DNA of 64,000 nucleotides from Candidatus Methanoplasma termitum (lineage in GTDB: Archaea > Thermoplasmatota > Thermoplasmata > Methanomassiliicoccales > Methanomethylophilaceae), in the NCBI RefSeq assembly GCF_000800805.1, contig NZ_CP010070.1, positions 1,424,670-1,488,669 of the forward strand, read 5' to 3'. The notes below the pieces were generated by a model. The model was not told the DNA's origin, ran no database searches, and saw nothing but the letters and a program-made list of their open reading frames with translations. Positions 8,963 to 17,461 of the stretch are shown here, one piece after another. How positions within the stretch are numbered: position 1 is the first letter of the stretch; every line of letters begins with the position of its first letter. Position numbers and translations under genes: made by a program.

Positions 8963-10702
8963 ATGAAAGCGATAGAGAATCCATTTTCAAAGATGATGCG
9001 CGACATGAAGCCAAAGAAAATGCCGCGCATCCAGCAGGAACTTACCGCTTGTCTCCAATGCGGATACTGTATCGATGTCTGCGAGGCGCACGAACAGTCG
9101 CCATGGGAGTCGGTGACGCCAAGAGGGAAGATCTACTATCTCAGAGCTATCCAAGGCGGCGGACAATCCGACAAGGTCCTCGGAAGAGAGGTCTCGTTGA
9201 GTCCCTATTTCATCGATGCGATGTACAGATGCACCGGATGCGGCAACTGCGAAGCGGTCTGCCATGCGAATATTCCGCTTGTAGAGTTCTGGGAAACGGT
9301 AAGAAAATGGCTGGTGGATGAGGGCGTGGGCCCGATGTCCGCACACAAAGGAATGGCCAGGAAAATAGAGGAGGTCCACAACCCCTACGGGGAAAGACCT
9401 TCAAAGAGGGGGGACTGGTGGCCTAAGGAAGTAGAGAAAACGGCGGTCCCCGAAGTATTGTTCTTCGCCGGATGCACCGGTTCATACAGAGAGCAGAAGG
9501 TACCGCAGATGGGCGTACAGGTACTTGCGAGAGCCGGCGTGACTATAAACACGCTAGGCCCGGAGGAGTACTGCTGCACATCGCCTCTGCTCAGAACGGG
9601 CATCAACAAATATTCGCTTGACTGCGCACAGCACACCGTCGAGAGGGCGGACGGCATAGGCGCAAAGGACATGGTCATGACCTGCTCCGGTTGTTACAAG
9701 ACCGTTTCGACCGACTTCGGAAAATTCTATGCGAAGGCCGGACAGAACGTCTACCACATCTCACAATATATTGAGAAACTCATTGCGGAGAAGAGACTCC
9801 CGCTCAACAACGAATACAAAGCGAAGGTAACATTCCATGACCCCTGCCATCTGGGGAGGCATATGGGAGTGTTCGACCCGCCGAGGAATGTCCTGAAGAA
9901 AGTAAAAGGTATCGAGCTCGTAGAGATGGACCGCAAAAAGGAGAACTCCAGATGCTGCGGCGCAGGCGGAGGGTACAAAAGCCAATATGGCGAGATGGCC
10001 ATTAACATCGCGGCGGAGAGGATCAGGGACGCCGAGGAGACAGGCGCCGAGATACTTGTGACATGCTGCCCGTTCTGCGTCGTCAACCTTTCGCAGGGTG
10101 CGAAACAGATCGGCTCCAAGATAAAGGTCATGGATCTTATGGAGATACTCCTGAAAGTGACTGCGCCTCCGGAGGCAAAGCCGGAGCCGCCGAAGCCAAG
10201 CGCCGCCGAGATAGCCGAGAAGGAGAGACTTGCGGCAGAGAAGGCAAAGGCCGCCGCACTTGAAAAAGAAAGGCTTGAAAAAGAGAAACAGATGGCGGAA
10301 GAAAAGGCGAGAATCGCTGCCGCATTGGCTGCCAAGGCATCCGAGGACGAACCGATCATCGTATACGGGGATGACGAGGATGAAGGGATGGGCGATGACA
10401 TATGGACTGATAACTCTCCCAAGGCTCTTATCAGAAGGGCCGCTTGGAACAAAGGCCTCAGATGCCGGTTGGACTACGGAGCGCGGGCGATACCTGTGGC
10501 ATTCGTAAAACCGAAGGTTGCGGTATACGTCTTCGCCGAAGACGGGGAGGTCGACCCCAAGGATAGGGAGAAGCTCGAAGAGGAAGGATGGGCCATCCTC
10601 ACTTTCTTTGAGAAAGATGTCACCGATGCCGAGAAGGAAGCGCTTGAGATAAAAGCGGCCGTCAAAGAGAACCTCAAGGCCATGAAAAAGAAGAAAAAGT
10701 AA
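8963..10702 (+). CDS. hdrD: Heterodisulfide reductase subunit D-like protein with a C-terminal coiled coil and Vsr/DUF559-like domain
   Basis: HdrD carries the catalytic site that reduces the CoM-S-S-CoB heterodisulfide, the last step of methanogenesis. Two [4Fe-4S] ferredoxin motifs (CLQCGYCIDVC at ~30-40, CTGCGNCEAVC at ~90-100) are followed by two CCG domains. The first has AGC, EYCC and CSGC; the second has DPC, SRCCG and CPFC. These are ligands for non-cubane clusters. A plain HdrD would end near residue 395. Here an Ala/Lys/Glu coiled coil (~400-463), an acidic linker and a ~90-aa C-terminal domain follow. That domain (SPKALIRRAAWNKGLRCRLD ... GWAILTFFEKDV) recalls the Vsr/DUF559 nuclease fold without catalytic Asp. 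No hdrE is adjacent. The start is chosen from the TATA position. Confidence 0.88.
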   Translation: MKAIENPFSKMMRDMKPKKMPRIQQELTACLQCGYCIDVCEAHEQSPWESVTPRGKIYYLRAIQGGGQSDKVLGREVSLSPYFIDAMYRCTGCGNCEAVCHANIPLVEFWETVRKWLVDEGVGPMSAHKGMARKIEEVHNPYGERPSKRGDWWPKEVEKTAVPEVLFFAGCTGSYREQKVPQMGVQVLARAGVTINTLGPEEYCCTSPLLRTGINKYSLDCAQHTVERADGIGAKDMVMTCSGCYKTVSTDFGKFYAKAGQNVYHISQYIEKLIAEKRLPLNNEYKAKVTFHDPCHLGRHMGVFDPPRNVLKKVKGIELVEMDRKKENSRCCGAGGGYKSQYGEMAINIAAERIRDAEETGAEILVTCCPFCVVNLSQGAKQIGSKIKVMDLMEILLKVTAPPEAKPEPPKPSAAEIAEKERLAAEKAKAAALEKERLEKEKQMAEEKARIAAALAAKASEDEPIIVYGDDEDEGMGDDIWTDNSPKALIRRAAWNKGLRCRLDYGARAIPVAFVKPKVAVYVFAEDGEVDPKDREKLEEEGWAILTFFEKDVTDAEKEALEIKAAVKENLKAMKKKKK

Positions 10703-10708
10703 ACTATT

Positions 10709-10738
10709 TGCCGGGATCCCCGGCATATCCTTTTTTTT
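10709..10738 (+). terminator. Terminator after hdrD
   Basis: TGCCGGG/CCCGGCA with a 3-nt loop (10709-10725) is followed by eight T residues at 10731-10738. The next gene starts only 5 bp after the T-tract, so that gene needs a promoter inside the hdrD 3' end or depends on read-through. Confidence 0.7.
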
Positions 10739-10742
10739 AAAA

Positions 10743-13487
10743 ATGTCGTTCGATAAACTCTGTCCCGAATTGGTCTCTGCCCTTAAGGACAAAGGCATAA
10801 CGCAACCAACCGACCCTCAGAAAGACGTTATCCCCAAGATACTTTCCGGGAAGAACATACTGCTTGTCGCTCCGACGGGCATCGGCAAGACGGAAGCGGC
10901 AATGCTTCCTATCTTTGACTCAATATTCAGAACAAAAGGTAAACCGGGCATACGCTGCCTCTACGTAACGCCGTTGAGGGCGCTGAACAGGGATATGCTG
11001 AAGAGGATGGAGGAGTACGGCGCGGCCCTCGGCATCTCAGTGGGAGTAAGGCATGGGGACAGCACACAAGCCGAGCGGAACAAACAGTCCCAGACCCCGC
11101 CGGAGATCCTTATCACGACCCCGGAGACCCTGCAGGTGCTTTTCACCGGAAAGCGTTTGAGGGAGCATCTGAAGAAGATAGAGTGGGTCGTTGTCGACGA
11201 GATACACGATCTCTCCAGCACGGAGAGGGGCGCACAGCTCGGCGTCGCCCTTGAGAGGCTCGCGGAGCTGTGCGGTGAATTCAAGAGGATCGGGCTGTCA
11301 GCGACCGTCGGAGATGTGGATGATGTCAAGAGTTTCCTTTCGGGCGTCGGAAGAGAAGTGGTGCTTTGCAAACACGATACGCACAGAGAGTTCGATATCG
11401 CGGTCGAATGCCCGGAGCCCGATGATAAGGATTCCGTACTTCTCGATAGACTTCAATGCGACCCCGACATCCTGGCGGTAATGAAAAGGGCCAGACATCT
11501 TATGGAGGTGGGAAGGTCCACTTTGCTTTTCGTGAACACCAGGGAGACGGCGGAATGGTTAGCAGCAAGATACCACATGTGGGACGAGGACTTTTCCATC
11601 GATGTGCACCACGGGTCCCTTTCAAAAGAGAACAGAATGAGCATCGAGGACCGCTTCAAGAACGGTGATCTCAGAACGGTGATCGCCACATCCTCCCTTG
11701 AGCTGGGTATAGACATCGGCTCCGCCGATCTTGTGATACAATACAACTCACCGAGGGAAGTATCCAGAATGATACAGCGTGCCGGGCGTGCGGGACACAG
11801 GATGGGGGAAGTGATACACTCGGTCATTCTTGCGACCGCCCCCGATGAAGTGGCGGAATCGCTTGTGGTCGCAAGAAGAAGCGACGCGAAAGAATTGGAA
11901 TATTTCAAAGGAAGGAAGAATCCGTTCACCGTGCTTGCCAATCAACTTATTGCAATGACCATGGCAGGACGTATGGATCGGGATCTGGCATATAAGATAT
12001 TCAGAAGATCCAATTCATTCAGCACCCTCTCACGCTCGGACATGGATGATGTTCTCGAACAGCTGAAATCGATAAAGATGATATTCGAGGACGACAACGG
12101 GTTCAGGCGTTCGAAGAAGGGGATGCAGTACTTCTACGATAACATATCAATGATCCCCGATGAGAGGACATACCTCATCCGGGACATCAGCACCAGAGGA
12201 ATAATCGGAACGCTTGACGAAAGTTTTGTCGCATCTTTCGCAGAACCGTACGCCATGTTCATCGCAAAGGGAAGAACGTGGAGGATAATCGAAATGCGTG
12301 AGGATGAGCTCCTTGTCGAAGAGGCGAAGGACGTCGGTTCCGTTCCGTCGTGGGCGGGTTCGGATATCCCCGTACCTTTCGAGGTGGCAATGGAGGTCGG
12401 AAGGATGCGCCGCAAGATGAACTTCGACAGATACCCGGGCGACAAGAACTGCACAAAGAAAGTGAACGAATACATCAGCAAACAGAAAGATAAGTGGACG
12501 GTCCCCACGGACGAGACCATCACCCTGGAGATCGGGGACAGATTAGCTATCGTCAACTGCTGTTTCGGCAGCAGAGTGAACGAAACGATCGGCAAGATCT
12601 ATTCCGCTTTGATAACGGCTCGTCTCGGAGAAAGCGTAGGCGTTTCCACAGACCCGTACAGAATAATACTTGAACTTCCCAGGAACGTCGACAGAAAACT
12701 TCTGGAAGATACGTTCCGATCAATAAAACCAGGAACTGTAGAGGCACTCGCCAGGATCACGATCCTGAACTCGACATACCTGAAATGGCGTTTCGTTCAT
12801 GTTGCGAAGAAGTTCGGCATCATCGAAAAAGGAGCGGACCACCGCTTCATAAACTTCAACCGGCTTTTCGATCTGCATAAGGATACCCCCGCATACAACG
12901 AAGCGATCAGCATGGTGCTATTCGAGGATCTGGATATAGACAATACCGAACTTGTTGTGAAGATGATCTCGGATGGCAAGATCCGGATGGAGACGGGTGG
13001 AGTATCTCATATCGGCCTCGAAGGAATAGTAAGATCGAAAGAGCTCATGCAGCCCAGAAGAGCAGACCATTCCATTCTGATGGCTCTTAAGAAAAGATTG
13101 GAAGAGGAAGTGTTGTTCGCATCCTGCCTCAACTGCCAAAGCCAATGGAGGGTCGCCGTCAGGGATGCACCCGAACGCTTCAGATGCCCCAGATGCGAGG
13201 GGAACATGGTCGCATTACTGAAGAGCTACGAAAGAGAGAGCATCAAGACCATCAAGATGAGGGAACGCAACGAACAGGAAAAGAAAGATGCCCTCAGAGT
13301 ATCGCGGAATGCGAACCTTGTCAACGAATACGGGAAAAGAGCGGCCATCGTGCTGGCTGGGAGAGGGATAGGTCCCGACAATGCATCAAGGATCCTGAGG
13401 AGCATGCACTCGGACGAGGATGATTTCCTACGCGAAATTATGAATGCAGAGGTCCTCTACGCCAAGAACAAGCGTTTCTGGGACTGA
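10743..13487 (+). CDS. Lhr-type superfamily 2 ATP-dependent helicase
   Basis: A 914-aa DEAD/DEAH helicase of the Lhr (large helicase-related) group, a 3'-5' translocase linked to DNA repair or RNA processing in archaea. Walker A is APTGIGKT (43-50) and Walker B/motif II is VVDEIHDL near 155. Other motifs seen are GLSAT (III), TSSLELGIDIG (V) and QRAGRAGHR (VI). The winged-helix and Lhr-core region follows, with LVEEAKDVGSVPSWAGSDIP. A zinc-knuckle (CLNC ... CPRC, ~793-815) and a C-terminal helix-hairpin-helix-like stretch (AIVLAGRGIGPDNASRIL) close the protein. It starts just after a terminator and ends beside the convergent rlmE gene. It is distinct from the much longer Lhr-type protein at 28695-34058. 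Confidence 0.92.
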   Translation: MSFDKLCPELVSALKDKGITQPTDPQKDVIPKILSGKNILLVAPTGIGKTEAAMLPIFDSIFRTKGKPGIRCLYVTPLRALNRDMLKRMEEYGAALGISVGVRHGDSTQAERNKQSQTPPEILITTPETLQVLFTGKRLREHLKKIEWVVVDEIHDLSSTERGAQLGVALERLAELCGEFKRIGLSATVGDVDDVKSFLSGVGREVVLCKHDTHREFDIAVECPEPDDKDSVLLDRLQCDPDILAVMKRARHLMEVGRSTLLFVNTRETAEWLAARYHMWDEDFSIDVHHGSLSKENRMSIEDRFKNGDLRTVIATSSLELGIDIGSADLVIQYNSPREVSRMIQRAGRAGHRMGEVIHSVILATAPDEVAESLVVARRSDAKELEYFKGRKNPFTVLANQLIAMTMAGRMDRDLAYKIFRRSNSFSTLSRSDMDDVLEQLKSIKMIFEDDNGFRRSKKGMQYFYDNISMIPDERTYLIRDISTRGIIGTLDESFVASFAEPYAMFIAKGRTWRIIEMREDELLVEEAKDVGSVPSWAGSDIPVPFEVAMEVGRMRRKMNFDRYPGDKNCTKKVNEYISKQKDKWTVPTDETITLEIGDRLAIVNCCFGSRVNETIGKIYSALITARLGESVGVSTDPYRIILELPRNVDRKLLEDTFRSIKPGTVEALARITILNSTYLKWRFVHVAKKFGIIEKGADHRFINFNRLFDLHKDTPAYNEAISMVLFEDLDIDNTELVVKMISDGKIRMETGGVSHIGLEGIVRSKELMQPRRADHSILMALKKRLEEEVLFASCLNCQSQWRVAVRDAPERFRCPRCEGNMVALLKSYERESIKTIKMRERNEQEKKDALRVSRNANLVNEYGKRAAIVLAGRGIGPDNASRILRSMHSDEDDFLREIMNAEVLYAKNKRFWD

Positions 13488-14171
13488 TCAGATCTTCCCG
13501 CCTTTTACGGTGAATTCCGGTCTCTCTTCTTCTTCGGAAATGTCCTTCAGTTTGACATTCCTGGATGCTTTGAACCCTTTCGCCACTATGTACAATTCAG
13601 ACGATTCGTCGCGGGATGCATCCGGAGAGTGCACCTTCACGGAAACGAATCTGGACTCGACCTCTTTTTTGAGGCTGTCCATCATGTCTCCCATGAACAC
13701 TTTCATTACCAACTTTCCGTTCTTTTTCAAGATCCTGTCGCATACGTTCAAAGCGTACGTGCATAGATCCACGGACCGTGCGTGATCCATTGAATATGCA
13801 CCGCCGACGTTCGGCGCCATGTCGGAAAGTACGACGTCAGCCCTTCCGCCGAATTTCTCCAGCAGTTCCCTCATTGTGCTGTCTTCGGTGATGTCCCCCA
13901 ATATAGTGGTGACTCCCTCAAGGTACTTTATCGGGCGGAGATCCACTCCGATGACCTTCCCTTTATCGCCTACCCTTTCTTTTGCGACCTGAAGCCATCC
14001 TCCGGGCGATGCTCCGAGATCGACGACGGAGTCTCCTTCCCTGAAAACATTAAAGCGGTCGTCTATCTGGATGAGTTTAAAGGATGCCCTGGACCTGTAG
14101 TTGAGCTTCTTAGCTAATTTGTAATAATGCTCATGTTTCCTTTCCTCTACCCAACGATCGTGCAGACTCAT
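13488..14171 (-). CDS. rlmE: RlmE/FtsJ family 2'-O-ribose methyltransferase
   Basis: A SAM-dependent methyltransferase of the FtsJ/RrmJ/Trm7 family that methylates a ribose 2'-OH in 23S rRNA or tRNA. Motif I is VVDLGASPGGWLQVA, and VVLSDMAPNVGG supplies the catalytic Asp. LVMKVFMG supplies the Lys of the K-D-K-E tetrad, and the opening WVEERKHEHYYKLAKKLNYRSRA is typical. I start it at the ATG of MSLHDRW (227 aa), where family members begin. A TTG-started extension to 14252 is possible but has no family similarity. The two genes at this point converge with no gap (13487/13488). The ~20-bp tandem repeats at 14261-14399 lie in its upstream region. Confidence 0.92.
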   Translation of the reverse strand: MSLHDRWVEERKHEHYYKLAKKLNYRSRASFKLIQIDDRFNVFREGDSVVDLGASPGGWLQVAKERVGDKGKVIGVDLRPIKYLEGVTTILGDITEDSTMRELLEKFGGRADVVLSDMAPNVGGAYSMDHARSVDLCTYALNVCDRILKKNGKLVMKVFMGDMMDSLKKEVESRFVSVKVHSPDASRDESSELYIVAKGFKASRNVKLKDISEEEERPEFTVKGGKI

Positions 14172-14260
14172 TTCGATAGGGGGATGTGCTTTTCCGATAA
14201 ACCGTTTTGCGTGGGGTCGGTTTAGTTTATGGGTAGTTCCATAAATGGTCAAAATAAAAA

Positions 14261-14399
14261 GAAGGTTTGATGCTTTAAATGAAGTTTTGAAGTTTTAATG
14301 AAGTTTTGATGCTTTAAATGAAGTTTTGAAGTTTTAATGAAGTTTTGATGCTTAAAGTAATACTTTGACACTTTAAATGATACTTTGATTTTTTGGAGT
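14261..14399. repeat. ~20-bp degenerate tandem repeats
   Basis: About seven units of 19-21 bp with core GAAGTTTTGATGCTTTAAAT. Two alternating variants (GAAGTTTTGATGCTTTAAAT and GAAGTTTTGAAGTTTTAAT) make a higher-order 39-bp period over 14281-14358. Later units diverge to AATACTTTGACACTTTAAAT and GATACTTTGATTTTTT. The array is AT-rich and lies between divergent genes. It could be a regulatory site array, a replication-slippage product or a nucleoid-protein site. Confidence 0.85.
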
Positions 14400-14407
14400 A
14401 AAGTTTG

Positions 14408-14500
14408 ATGTCATCAAAGTTCAGACCTCCGGAAACAGATGCTGCAAGCAACCTCTGCCGCTTTGCATACATCTACAAATCTCATCGTCCAGACATTTAG
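14408..14500 (+). CDS. Possible 30-aa ORF (doubtful)
   Basis: ATG to TAG encodes 30 residues beginning MSSKFRPPETDAASN. GGAG lies 9-12 nt upstream (14394-14397). It starts inside a near-palindrome at the end of the tandem repeat array. I recognise no family. There is no codon-bias or conservation evidence, so it may be chance. Confidence 0.2.
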   Translation: MSSKFRPPETDAASNLCRFAYIYKSHRPDI

Positions 14501-14607
14501 AACTCTTGTGTGAAGGCCTTCTGTACAAATAATAAAGCTGTGCGAAACAGCAGGGGGCAAGGCACTCATGTGAAAACTAATAAGAGGATGAGCCCATTAT
14601 CGTAACA

Positions 14608-15627
14608 ATGCCAAAAGGGTGGACGTATTCTCAAGCCGGCGTCAATATAGACGATAAATCAAGGGCAATAAGCTCTCTCGTGAAAGAACTCAAGTTCAGA
14701 AGGGAAGGCATCGGACAGATGGTCCGTATTCCGAACCTCTTTGCAAGCCTGATCGACTTCGGCGACAAATATCTCACGCTGGCAACGGACGGCGTCGGAA
14801 CGAAGCTGATGATCGCAAAAGAGCTCAACATCTGGAACACCGTAGGTATAGACTGCATCGCAATGAATGTCAACGATACCATATGCGTCAACGCAGAGCC
14901 GATGTCGTTCGTGGATTACATAGCGATTGACCACCCGGACGATGCCGTTACAAAAGAGATCGGGATAGGGTTACAGAAGGGGGCGGAGATGTCCAACATG
15001 GAGATCGTTGGCGGAGAGATCGCCGTTCTGCCGGAGATAGTGAACTGCCTTGATCTCTCCGGCACATGTCTCGGATTCGTCGAAAAAGGAAAGGAGATCA
15101 CCGGGGAGAAATGTGAGGACGGCGACGTCATAATCAGCCTGAGGTCATCCGGTATGCACTCGAACGGATACACATTGGCCAGAAAGGTCTTGGAGTCTTC
15201 CAATGTATCCCTGAACGATAAGGTCAAAGGTCTCTCGAAAAAGATCGGTCTGGAACTTCTCACCCCCACCGAGATATACGTTAAACAGGTGCTTGAGATC
15301 ACCGGGAACCACGAGATCCATGGCCTTGTGGACATTACCGGGGGAGGTCTCAAGAACATATACCGCATGAGGAAGGGGCTGAAGTACATCATATCCGATC
15401 CGGTAAAGCCCGCTCCGATCTTCGGCATCATTCAAGACCTCGGAGGTATTGAAGAGAGGGAGATGTACAAGACCTTCAACATGAGCATGGGCTTTACGAT
15501 CATCGCACCGGAATCGGATGCGGAAGACATAGTCAAGAGATACAAGAATGCGGACATCGTCGGAAGGGTCGAGAAGGGCAACGGCGTTCTGTTGGAACCC
15601 GGCAACCTCTTTTACGACTCTTACTGA
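14608..15627 (+). CDS. purM: Phosphoribosylformylglycinamidine cyclo-ligase (AIR synthetase)
   Basis: Converts FGAM plus ATP to AIR in purine biosynthesis. The 339-aa length is normal. It shows the start YSQAGVNIDDKSRAI, the ATP/phosphate motif LATDGVGTKLMIA near residue 57, and NVNDTICVNAEPMSFVDYIA. The C-terminal half carries VDITGGGLKNIYRM and SMGFTIIAPE. No other pur gene lies in the window, so it appears to be transcribed alone. Its end overlaps the convergent DUF531 gene by 7 bp. Confidence 0.97.
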   Translation: MPKGWTYSQAGVNIDDKSRAISSLVKELKFRREGIGQMVRIPNLFASLIDFGDKYLTLATDGVGTKLMIAKELNIWNTVGIDCIAMNVNDTICVNAEPMSFVDYIAIDHPDDAVTKEIGIGLQKGAEMSNMEIVGGEIAVLPEIVNCLDLSGTCLGFVEKGKEITGEKCEDGDVIISLRSSGMHSNGYTLARKVLESSNVSLNDKVKGLSKKIGLELLTPTEIYVKQVLEITGNHEIHGLVDITGGGLKNIYRMRKGLKYIISDPVKPAPIFGIIQDLGGIEEREMYKTFNMSMGFTIIAPESDAEDIVKRYKNADIVGRVEKGNGVLLEPGNLFYDSY

Positions 15628-16163
15628 TCCAGCTTGGAGCTGAGCGCGCCGCACACTGCGCCGAGAGCGGTGCATGTCTCCAGAGAGAACCCGCCGCCGT
15701 TGGTAACGTCCATGTGGTACTTCGGTATTGCCGCAACATCCTTCGGGACGCCGTTCGGCCCTATTCCGAACACCAAGAGTATGCTTTTTCCGCTTTTGAC
15801 CATTTCCGCCACATCGTTGACGCTTGCTCTTTTCTTCTCGTCGGGCTTGCTTGTTGTTAGTATAGGTTCCCCAAGCTGCGGGGGGAATCCCTTTGACGGA
15901 TAAGGGAATTTATTGAATCTGCCTTTCTCGGCCAGTTCCACAAAGTAGTCCCCGTGGGAGCCGATACTCGTAGTGCCAGCAACCCATTCCGCTATCTCTA
16001 CGGGGGTCTTTACATCCTCGGGGATCGGGAATCCCAACAAAGCAAGATTCATGCCGAACGCCATTGCGAGATCGCCTGTTCTTGCGATGACCCTTCTGTG
16101 CGGCTCCCTGAATTTATTGGGGTCGTATGAGTTGTACAATGCGATGGTGATCCTTCCTCTCAT
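15621..16163 (-). CDS. DUF531 family protein (SPOUT-like)
   Basis: A 180-aa protein matching the archaeal DUF531 family, which has been linked to the SPOUT RNA methyltransferase superfamily. It opens with MRGRITIALYNSYDP. The C-terminal stretch LLVFGIGPNGVPKDV and the Asn/Gly-rich TNGGGFSLETCTALG fit a SAM-binding trefoil knot. Substrate unknown. It follows the 53-aa gene by 4 bp on the same strand, so the two are probably one transcript. The family match is from memory of its sequence style rather than from a search. Confidence 0.72.
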   Translation of the reverse strand: MRGRITIALYNSYDPNKFREPHRRVIARTGDLAMAFGMNLALLGFPIPEDVKTPVEIAEWVAGTTSIGSHGDYFVELAEKGRFNKFPYPSKGFPPQLGEPILTTSKPDEKKRASVNDVAEMVKSGKSILLVFGIGPNGVPKDVAAIPKYHMDVTNGGGFSLETCTALGAVCGALSSKLDQ

Positions 16164-16167
16164 CCCT

Positions 16168-16329
16168 TCATCTCCTGGCCTTTATCCTGCCCGCTATGGC
16201 ATGCGCATCCCCGTCCAGGAATATCTCGTAATCCGGATTCTCCGCCTGTATCTTTTGGATCTCCTGCAGGACCTGTGTGAGCGTCAGCTCGCTCGTCCTT
16301 ATGTCGATGAAGATCTTATCTGATTCCAA
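16168..16329 (-). CDS. Small 53-aa protein with TTG start
   Basis: Starts at TTG (16329) with a textbook Shine-Dalgarno AGGAGG at 16337-16342, 7 nt upstream. It encodes 53 residues starting MESDKIFIDIRTSELTL, including IQKIQAENPDYEIFLDGDAH, and ending IAGRIKARR. The strong ribosome site, soluble charged composition and 4-bp gap to the DUF531 gene make it a credible coupled gene. I do not recognise a family. Confidence 0.72.
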   Translation of the reverse strand: MESDKIFIDIRTSELTLTQVLQEIQKIQAENPDYEIFLDGDAHAIAGRIKARR

Positions 16330-16380
16330 GAGATATCCTCCTTTTCATAGAATGTATCAGTACTACATAAAAAGAAAGTA

Positions 16381-16456
16381 TGGTGCCGTGAGCCGGGCTC
16401 GAACCAGCGACTTCATGATCTTCAGTCATGCACTCTCCCAACTGAGTTACCACGGC
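16381..16456 (-). tRNA. tRNA-Phe (GAA)
   Basis: On the minus strand the cloverleaf begins GCCGTGG and closes with TCACGGC. The anticodon arm is CATGA-CTGAAGA-TCATG with anticodon GAA. The T arm is GCTGG-TTCGAGC-CCGGC, and the 3' ACCA is genomically encoded. No intron is visible. It lies alone between the flavodoxin-like gene and the 53-aa gene. Confidence 0.96.
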
Positions 16457-16537
16457 GTACTTCCCCCTATTCTGGTTTCCTATTATAAAGTTTCCTGATT
16501 GTTCGCAATTTGCTTTGTCGACAATAACATATGGCAT

Positions 16538-17122
16538 TTATTTTGTGCGCAGCTGATGCTGCGCGGTCGACTCGACCTCGTCCAACCATTTTGACCTCTT
16601 CTCCGAACTGCTGTTCCTGGTGTGAGGCATAGATGTGTGCTTCAGCGTTTTGACCCCGCACATTGACAGGACCTGCTTTTTCAGTACTCTGCCGTAATCC
16701 TGCTGGAAAAGCTTTGCATATATTGCCGAGGTATCATACGTGTTTATGATCCAGGCCGTCTTGTTCTTCAAATGACCGACGGGTCTTACTCCCTCATAGT
16801 CGTATGCGAATCCTTTAGCGAACACCCTGTCTATGAAGCCTTTCAATATGGCCGGCATGCCGCTCCACCATATCGGAAAAACGAAGACCAAGTGGTCAGC
16901 CCATATGATGTTGTCGCGATATGCTTTGGTTTCTTCATCGAACTGCATATCGCGCCGTCTGTGCTCATCATCAAATGTTAAGGTCGGGTTGAATCTTTCC
17001 TCATATAGGTTTGTGGTCCTGATCTCATGACCCGCATTCTGAAATCCCTGTCTGGCTTTTTCAAAGGCGGCATAATTCAAGCCTTTCTTGTTAGGATAGG
17101 CCACAATAATATACACTTTCAT
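16538..17122 (-). CDS. Flavodoxin-fold NAD(P)H:quinone oxidoreductase family protein
   Basis: A 194-aa protein of the Flavodoxin_2 / NQO-like family, FMN- or FAD-dependent NAD(P)H oxidoreductases. It opens MKVYIIVAYPNKKGLNYA, a P-loop-like flavin phosphate-binding turn. It contains ADHLVFVFPIWWSGMPAILKG, the diagnostic FPIWW..P..LKG motif. I prefer the ATG at 17122 because GGGGAG lies 9 nt upstream; an in-frame ATG at 17131 directly abuts that site. The physiological electron acceptor is unknown. It is followed by tRNA-Phe downstream. Confidence 0.9.
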   Translation of the reverse strand: MKVYIIVAYPNKKGLNYAAFEKARQGFQNAGHEIRTTNLYEERFNPTLTFDDEHRRRDMQFDEETKAYRDNIIWADHLVFVFPIWWSGMPAILKGFIDRVFAKGFAYDYEGVRPVGHLKNKTAWIINTYDTSAIYAKLFQQDYGRVLKKQVLSMCGVKTLKHTSMPHTRNSSSEKRSKWLDEVESTAQHQLRTK

Positions 17123-17140
17123 TGACGACATCTCCCCATA

Positions 17141-17461
17141 TCATTCTTTCGGCATCTTTCCTTTGGGAACGATCTCGTCCTCACGGTCATAGCCGTCTTC
17201 CTCGTTGTACACAATATCAAGACCGGGCTTCTTCAGCCGCAGACAGTAGACCGTCCTGTTCATTGTGTCGATCTTGGACCATATCATCCATGCCATGACG
17301 GCGCACGCCGCGAAGACCACAAGCGCCGCCCCGGAGAGGGCCGCAAGGATCACGTTCCCGTTCATGACCGACAATATCAGTTCTGCCGCAGATATCGCCG
17401 CTACAATCGCAGAGGCGACCATCACTATGAGCCAGATCCTCTCAGGGGGCAGTTGTTTCAT
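17141..17461 (-). CDS. Two-helix membrane protein of unknown function
   Basis: A 106-aa protein with two predicted membrane helices (~9-31 [20 protein letters not shown] and ~37-62 [21 protein letters not shown]). A charged cytoplasmic-looking tail rich in Asp/Glu/Lys follows. No family recognised. It overlaps the 3' end of gyrA by 20 bp on the same strand, with GGAAGAGAAGA before its ATG, so it is likely translated from the gyrBA transcript. The link with gyrase is positional only. Confidence 0.7.
   Translation of the reverse strand: MKQLPPERIWLIVMVASAIVAAISAAELILSVMNGNVILAALSGAALVVFAACAVMAWMIWSKIDTMNRTVYCLRLKKPGLDIVYNEEDGYDREDEIVPKGKMPKE

Larger units (their letters stand above)
14172..14607. 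other. Gene-poor stretch between rlmE and purM
   Basis: A 436-bp interval that holds the ~20-bp tandem repeats (14261-14399), a near-palindrome at 14401-14421 and a doubtful 30-codon ORF at 14408-14500. The rest (14501-14607) shows no gene, tRNA or recognisable riboswitch. A purine-rich GAGGATGAG sits ~15-25 nt before the purM ATG. Confidence 0.6.

Noticed and set aside
8775..8966. 63-codon frame in the adhesin-hdrD interval
   Set aside because: No Shine-Dalgarno, no recognisable domain, and it runs over the hdrD TATA box and start.
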